Assembly (NCBI RefSeq): GCF_045679555.1
Contig: NC_092090.1
Coordinates: 33,534,093-33,598,092 of the forward strand
Direction of reading: 5' to 3'
Length of the DNA stretch: 64,000 bases
Source of the DNA: Salvelinus alpinus
Taxonomy: Eukaryota; Chordata; Actinopteri; Salmoniformes; Salmonidae
The first letter of the stretch is position 1; each line of letters starts with the position of its first letter. The position numbers and the translations under genes are program-made. Below the pieces are notes generated by a model. The model saw nothing but the letters and a program-made list of their open reading frames with translations, made no database searches and was not told the DNA's origin. Shown one piece after another: positions 59,722-64,000 of this stretch.

Positions 59722-61642
59722 TAGAGGTTGACCGATTAATCGTAATGGGCGATTAATTTGGGCCGATTTCAAGTTTTCATAACAATCGGTAATCGTCATT
59801 TTTGGACACCGATCATGGCCGATTACATTGCACTCCACGAGGAGACTGCGTGGCAGGCTGACTACCTGTTATGCGAGTGCAGCAAGGAGCCAAGGTAAGG
59901 TGCTAGCTAGCATTAAACATATCTTATAAAAAACAATCAATCTTAACATAATCACTAGTTAACTACACATGGTTGATGATATTACTAGTTTATCTAGCTT
60001 GTCCTGCGTTGCATATAATCGATGCGGTGCCTGTTCATTTATCATTGAATCATAGCCTACTTCGCCAAACGGGTGATTTAACAAGCGCATTCGCGAAAAA
60101 AGCACTGTTGTTGCACCAATGTGTACCTAACCATAAACATCAACGCCTTTCTTAAAATCAATACACAAGTATATATTTTTAAACCTGCATATTTAGTTAA
60201 TATTGCCTGCTAACATGAATTTATTTTAACTAGGGAAATTGTGTCACTTCTCTTGCGTTCTGTGCAACAGAGTCAGGGTATATGCAGCAGTTTGGGCCAC
60301 ATGGCTCGATGCGAACTGTGAAGACTATTTCTTCCTAACAAAGACAGCCAACTTCGCCAAACGGGATGATTTAACAAAAGCGCATTTGCGAAAAAAGCGT
60401 AATTGTTGCACGAATGTACCTAACCATAAACATCAATGCCTTTCTTAAAATCAATACACAGAAGTATATATTTTTAAAACTGCATAATTAGTTAAAAGAA
60501 ATCCATGTTAGCAGGTAATATTAAACTAGGGACATTGTGTCACTTCTCTTGCGTTCATTGCACACAGAGTCAGGGTATATGCAACAGTTTGGGCCGCCTG
60601 GCTCGTTGCGAACTAATTGGCCAGAATTTTACATAACAGGAATATTTAGACTTATGTATGCCACCCGTTAGATAAAATACGGAACGGTTCCGTATTTCAC
60701 TGAAAGAATAAACGTTTTATTTTCGAAATGATAGTTAACGGATTTGACCATATTAATGACCTAAGGCTCGTATTTCTGTGTGTTATTATGTTACAATTAA
60801 GTCTATGATTTGATAGAGCAGTCTGACTGAGAGGTGGTAGGCAGCAGCAGGCTCGTAAGCATTCATTCAAACAGCACTTTCGTGCGTTTTCGTGCTGTTT
60901 ATGACTTCAAGCCTATCAACTCCCGAGATTAGGCTGGTGTAACCGATGTGAAATGGCTAGCTAGTTAGCGGGGTGCGCACTAATAGCGTTTCAAACGTCA
61001 CTCGCTCTGAGACTTGGGAGTAGTTGTTCCCCTTGCTCTGCAAGGGCCGCGGCATTTGTGGAGCGATGGGTAAAGATGCTTCGAGGGTGGCTATTGTCGA
61101 TGTGTTTCTGGTTCGAGCCCAGGTAGGGGCGAGGAGAGGGACGGAAGCTATACTGTTACACTGGCAATACTAAAGTGCCTATAAGAACATCCAATAGTCA
61201 AAGGTATATGAAATACAAATGGTATGGAGAGAAATAGTCCTATAATAACCTCAACCTAAAACTTATTTCCTGGGAATATTGATGACTCATGTTAAAAGGA
61301 ACCACCAGCTTTCATATGTTCTCATGTTCTGAGCAAGGAACTTAAATGTTAGCTTTTTTACATGGCACATATTGCACTTTTACTTTCTTCTCCAACACTT
61401 TGTTTTTGCATTATTTAAACCAAATTGAACATGTTTCATTATTTATTTGAGGCTAAATTGATTTGATTGATCTATTATATTAAGTTAAAATAAAAGTGTT
61501 CATTCAGTATTATTGTAATTGTCATTATTACAAATAAATACATAAATACATTTTAAAAATCGTCCGATTAATCGGTATCGGCTTTTTTTGTTCCTCCAAT
61601 AATCGGTATCGGCATTGATAAATCATAATCGGTCGACCTCTA
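59722..61642. mobile_element. hAT-like element with perfect 8-bp target duplication
   Basis: Ends TAGAGGTTGACCGATTAATC and aatcggtcgacctcta are inverted repeats. The octamer GCTAAGAC is present on both sides (59714-59721 and 61643-61650). The interior contains a roughly 292-bp tandem repeat (starting at 60060 and 60352, plus a partial third from about 60530). No transposase frame is visible. The first ~340 bp also occur at 11929-12270. Confidence 0.92.
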
Positions 61643-61650
61643 GCTAAGAC

Positions 61651-63000
61651 CCAGGATGTAACAGCTCTGTGTATGTGGAACTGTAGAAACAGGAAATAAG
61701 GAGGAAGTGTAGGCCTGTTGGAAGAGAGGAGAGGGGGGTGAATGGAGGGGTAAGCATTCTAGAGCAGTGTGTGTCAGGTGCTTGAGCTTTGTCAGCCATG
61801 GCTCAGTGCCCCTCATCACTGGTTCACTGCCAGCAAGTTTTCCTTTCATGCCATAGGCTACTAATGAGTTTGTATTTACTATCACTGAATTACACACAGC
61901 TCATCTGCAGCAATGTGACAAAGTTGTTTACCCTTTTCTCCTTGTAATAATTTACTATGTGGTTATAATGAATCAGAATACTGTTGTCAACTGTTAAATG
62001 ATTAATTGTGTTGCATGCAACATGTGTTGGTGACATACCATGCATCCATATGTTGGCAGAGGGGGAGAGGCATATTGTTGTTTATCAGCTAGCCTGATAA
62101 ACAATATGGCAGAAATGCTCTCAACCAGATTAGTTAAGTGGTGAGTATGATTTGTTCAATTAACAGAGCAGGTTCCCAGGTTGCTTACAGTATGTATTTC
62201 ATATACTGTATAAATAAGTAATGCACCGGCTTTACCTTTAGTATTTCATATACTGTATAAATAAGTAATGCACCGGCTTCTAATTAAGTAGCATTTAAGG
62301 CTGTAAAGCCCAACCGGGAGAAAGGATAGGAAATTAATGTTTTTGCCTTGAAACTTTTGTTTTGTGACCTTAAATACTTCCAATATTATTAAAGAGAGAT
62401 AGTGGAGAGCTTCCAGTAGTGTGTTGTTCTTTGTACTGGGTCATCTGGTTTCAGACGAAGTAATGCGGTTGAGAAAACAGAGGGTTGCTGCAGTTAACCA
62501 AGGTTTTGTGGACTTTCTTTCTCTGTCCACTGACTCTATCTTCAAAGGGCCCAGGCATACCTCTCTACCAGTCCTCCTGCTTCCCACTGTTTCAGGCCTC
62601 CTCTCCTGAACATCCCAAGCAGCCAAACTTCAAGTGTAAACTTGAATAACCTGGCACCTCATGGGGTATAACGAGAGGGGGCCAGACAAAATGTATCCCG
62701 TCACACATCGGAAAGATTGTTTTCCATAATTTAGTGTTGGAGAACAGGAGTGAACTGGGGGTCTGTTGCTTTCAGACATGCCTGCCGTTTCTTCAGAGGC
62801 TCCCACGAAGGCTGAGCGGTGGATTTATTCTGCCCTGGCAGAGGTATTAAGTGTACACATCCCTGCATTCTCCAGCCTTGTTTTCTTTTAATAAACCTCT
62901 GCTGGGCCTCTCTGCTCTGCCTGTTGTCAGGCTCTCCTGAGACAGACTAGCTGGTTCTGGACCTGTGTTGGTGAGCTTAGCATGGGAGGACTGAATATTC
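61651..63000. other. Mostly non-repetitive, one 47-bp duplication
   Basis: The block gtatttcatatactgtataa...caccggctt occurs at 62194 and 62241 with no visible mismatch. No gene recognised. Confidence 0.6.
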
Positions 63001-63200
63001 TAGTCTTTGGCAATCTCAGTGTGCCCCCTTTCCCTTGGCAAGTCGGTTGAACTTTATAGTCTTTGGCAGTCTCGGGGTGCCCCCTTTCCCTTATCGAGGG
63101 TAGCACCTAGTCTTTGGCAGTCGCGAGGTGACCCTTTTCCTTGGCAAGGGAGGGAAGAACTTTCTAGTCATTGGCAGTCTGTAGGTGCCCCTTTCCCCCC
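63001..63200. repeat. Four-copy ~55-bp minisatellite
   Basis: The unit begins tagtctttggcagtct and contains gtgccccctttccctt. Copies start at 63001, 63057, 63108 and 63165. A 103-codon frame across it repeats the same peptide pattern and is therefore a by-product. Confidence 0.85.
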
Positions 63201-64000
63201 TCTGGATGAGCATCACCCTGTGGACAAGATGAGGGTGCAGACCCAGGTTTCACAGGACAGGAGCCAGTTGGCACAGGGCCACACCTGTGGATGTTGGCAC
63301 GATCATAACAATGTCTGACCTTCTTGTAGATTGTATTGTATATACACCTAAATGTATAGATAGACCACTGAAACACTCTTCTTATGGCCAGGTCACAGCC
63401 ACAATTCACTTTGACACTACACTGTGTGAGACATGGTCGGGTTGGATTCTCTCCTGTTGATGTGATCGACTACGACAACTTCCGAGGGAGGTAACTAAGG
63501 AAGGAAGGACATTGAGACACTCTGTGATCCTCATCCAGTGTGTCAGGTGGTGGGACATGCCTGTGTGGAGAAGAACACCTGCAGTGCCAAGTCTTTGCCA
63601 AGTGCCAAGTCTTTCCCCAGTGTGTCCAGTAATGTCTAATGTCCTACAAAGTGAACCACTTAGATTTGTTACCTCATTCTAGAAGTGCTGCTGCTGTTCT
63701 CGTCCACTGGGAGGCTGCTGAATGCATTGGAGAGATGGAGACCCATCATGCCACTGATGTTTTTCCCCTAATGGTGGTGACACATAAATAAAGCAGCAGA
63801 CCAATGGACTGAATTTCCAGAAGAATTGAGAAGTGGTGGAGATTGATGGCTCTGCCTGGCTTTGGCGCAGTGCAGTAAATCATTCCCTGTCTGAGTTTCT
63901 CTCTCTCTTTCTACTGTTTTACTGTTGCTCCTTTTGACTGTGTGAACTCTCCTTCCTTGAAGTCTTTTTTTTACTTCTCCTTTTTTCTGTCTTCCGTCCT
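63201..64000. other. Non-repetitive interval to the window end
   Basis: One weak exon-like frame at 63399-63490 is described among the findings. Nothing else is supported. Confidence 0.4.

Noticed and set aside
63007..63318. 103-codon frame with repeated peptide pattern
   Set aside because: Arises from the four-copy minisatellite at 63001-63200.

Overview
This is vertebrate nuclear DNA, almost certainly from a salmonid fish (salmon, trout or char). The evidence is the density and identity of its repeats. Two Tc1/mariner copies (38894-40531 and 46087-47727) have the termini and reading frame of the salmonid Tc1 group from which Sleeping Beauty was later built. There are also several other salmonid-type Tc1 families, LINEs with an L2/RSg-1-like 3' tail, a tRNA-derived SINE sharing that tail, hAT-like elements with 8-bp target duplications, solo LTRs, and very long (GT)n/(AC)n and (CT)n microsatellites. 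No complete host gene, rRNA, functional tRNA or CRISPR array is visible.

Layout. 1-4405: LTR-like repeat split by a nearly complete L2-clade LINE (5' tandem monomers, endonuclease, reverse transcriptase, 3' tail). 4.4-9.8 kb: mostly non-repetitive sequence with long microsatellites and a hairpin MITE. 9.87-12.72 kb: a second, decayed LINE carrying a hAT-like fragment and a solo LTR. 12.7-26.2 kb: the least repeat-laden part. It holds the only plausible host exons (15309-15403 and 25109-25412, + strand, with compatible splice phase), a Tc1 MITE and a four-layer nest of small elements at 20.8-21.6 kb. 26.2-41.4 kb: a Tc1-in-Tc1 nest, a solo LTR, a decayed Tc1, one Tc1 with an uninterrupted 340-codon transposase and ~205-bp inverted repeats (35449-37059), and the first Sleeping-Beauty-type copy. 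42.7-49.0 kb: a hAT MITE, then a 5.46-kb interval bounded by hAT-like ends that holds the second Sleeping-Beauty-type copy. 49.7-58.4 kb: three more Tc1 elements and a mariner-type MITE. 59.4-61.65 kb: a SINE and a 1.92-kb hAT-like element with a perfect 8-bp target duplication. 61.65-64 kb: mostly non-repetitive, with short tandem repeats.

How it works together. The window is best read as introns of one + strand host gene that I could not name, filled by successive waves of insertion. The nesting gives relative ages: Tc1 inside Tc1, solo LTR inside LINE, SINE inside MITE inside MITE. Only one transposase (35667-36689) looks capable of encoding a full product; the other Tc1 genes carry stops or frameshifts. 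The most informative items are the intact Tc1, the abrupt change in similarity between the two Sleeping-Beauty-type copies, the phase-compatible exon pair, and the LINE with ~212-bp tandem 5' monomers.
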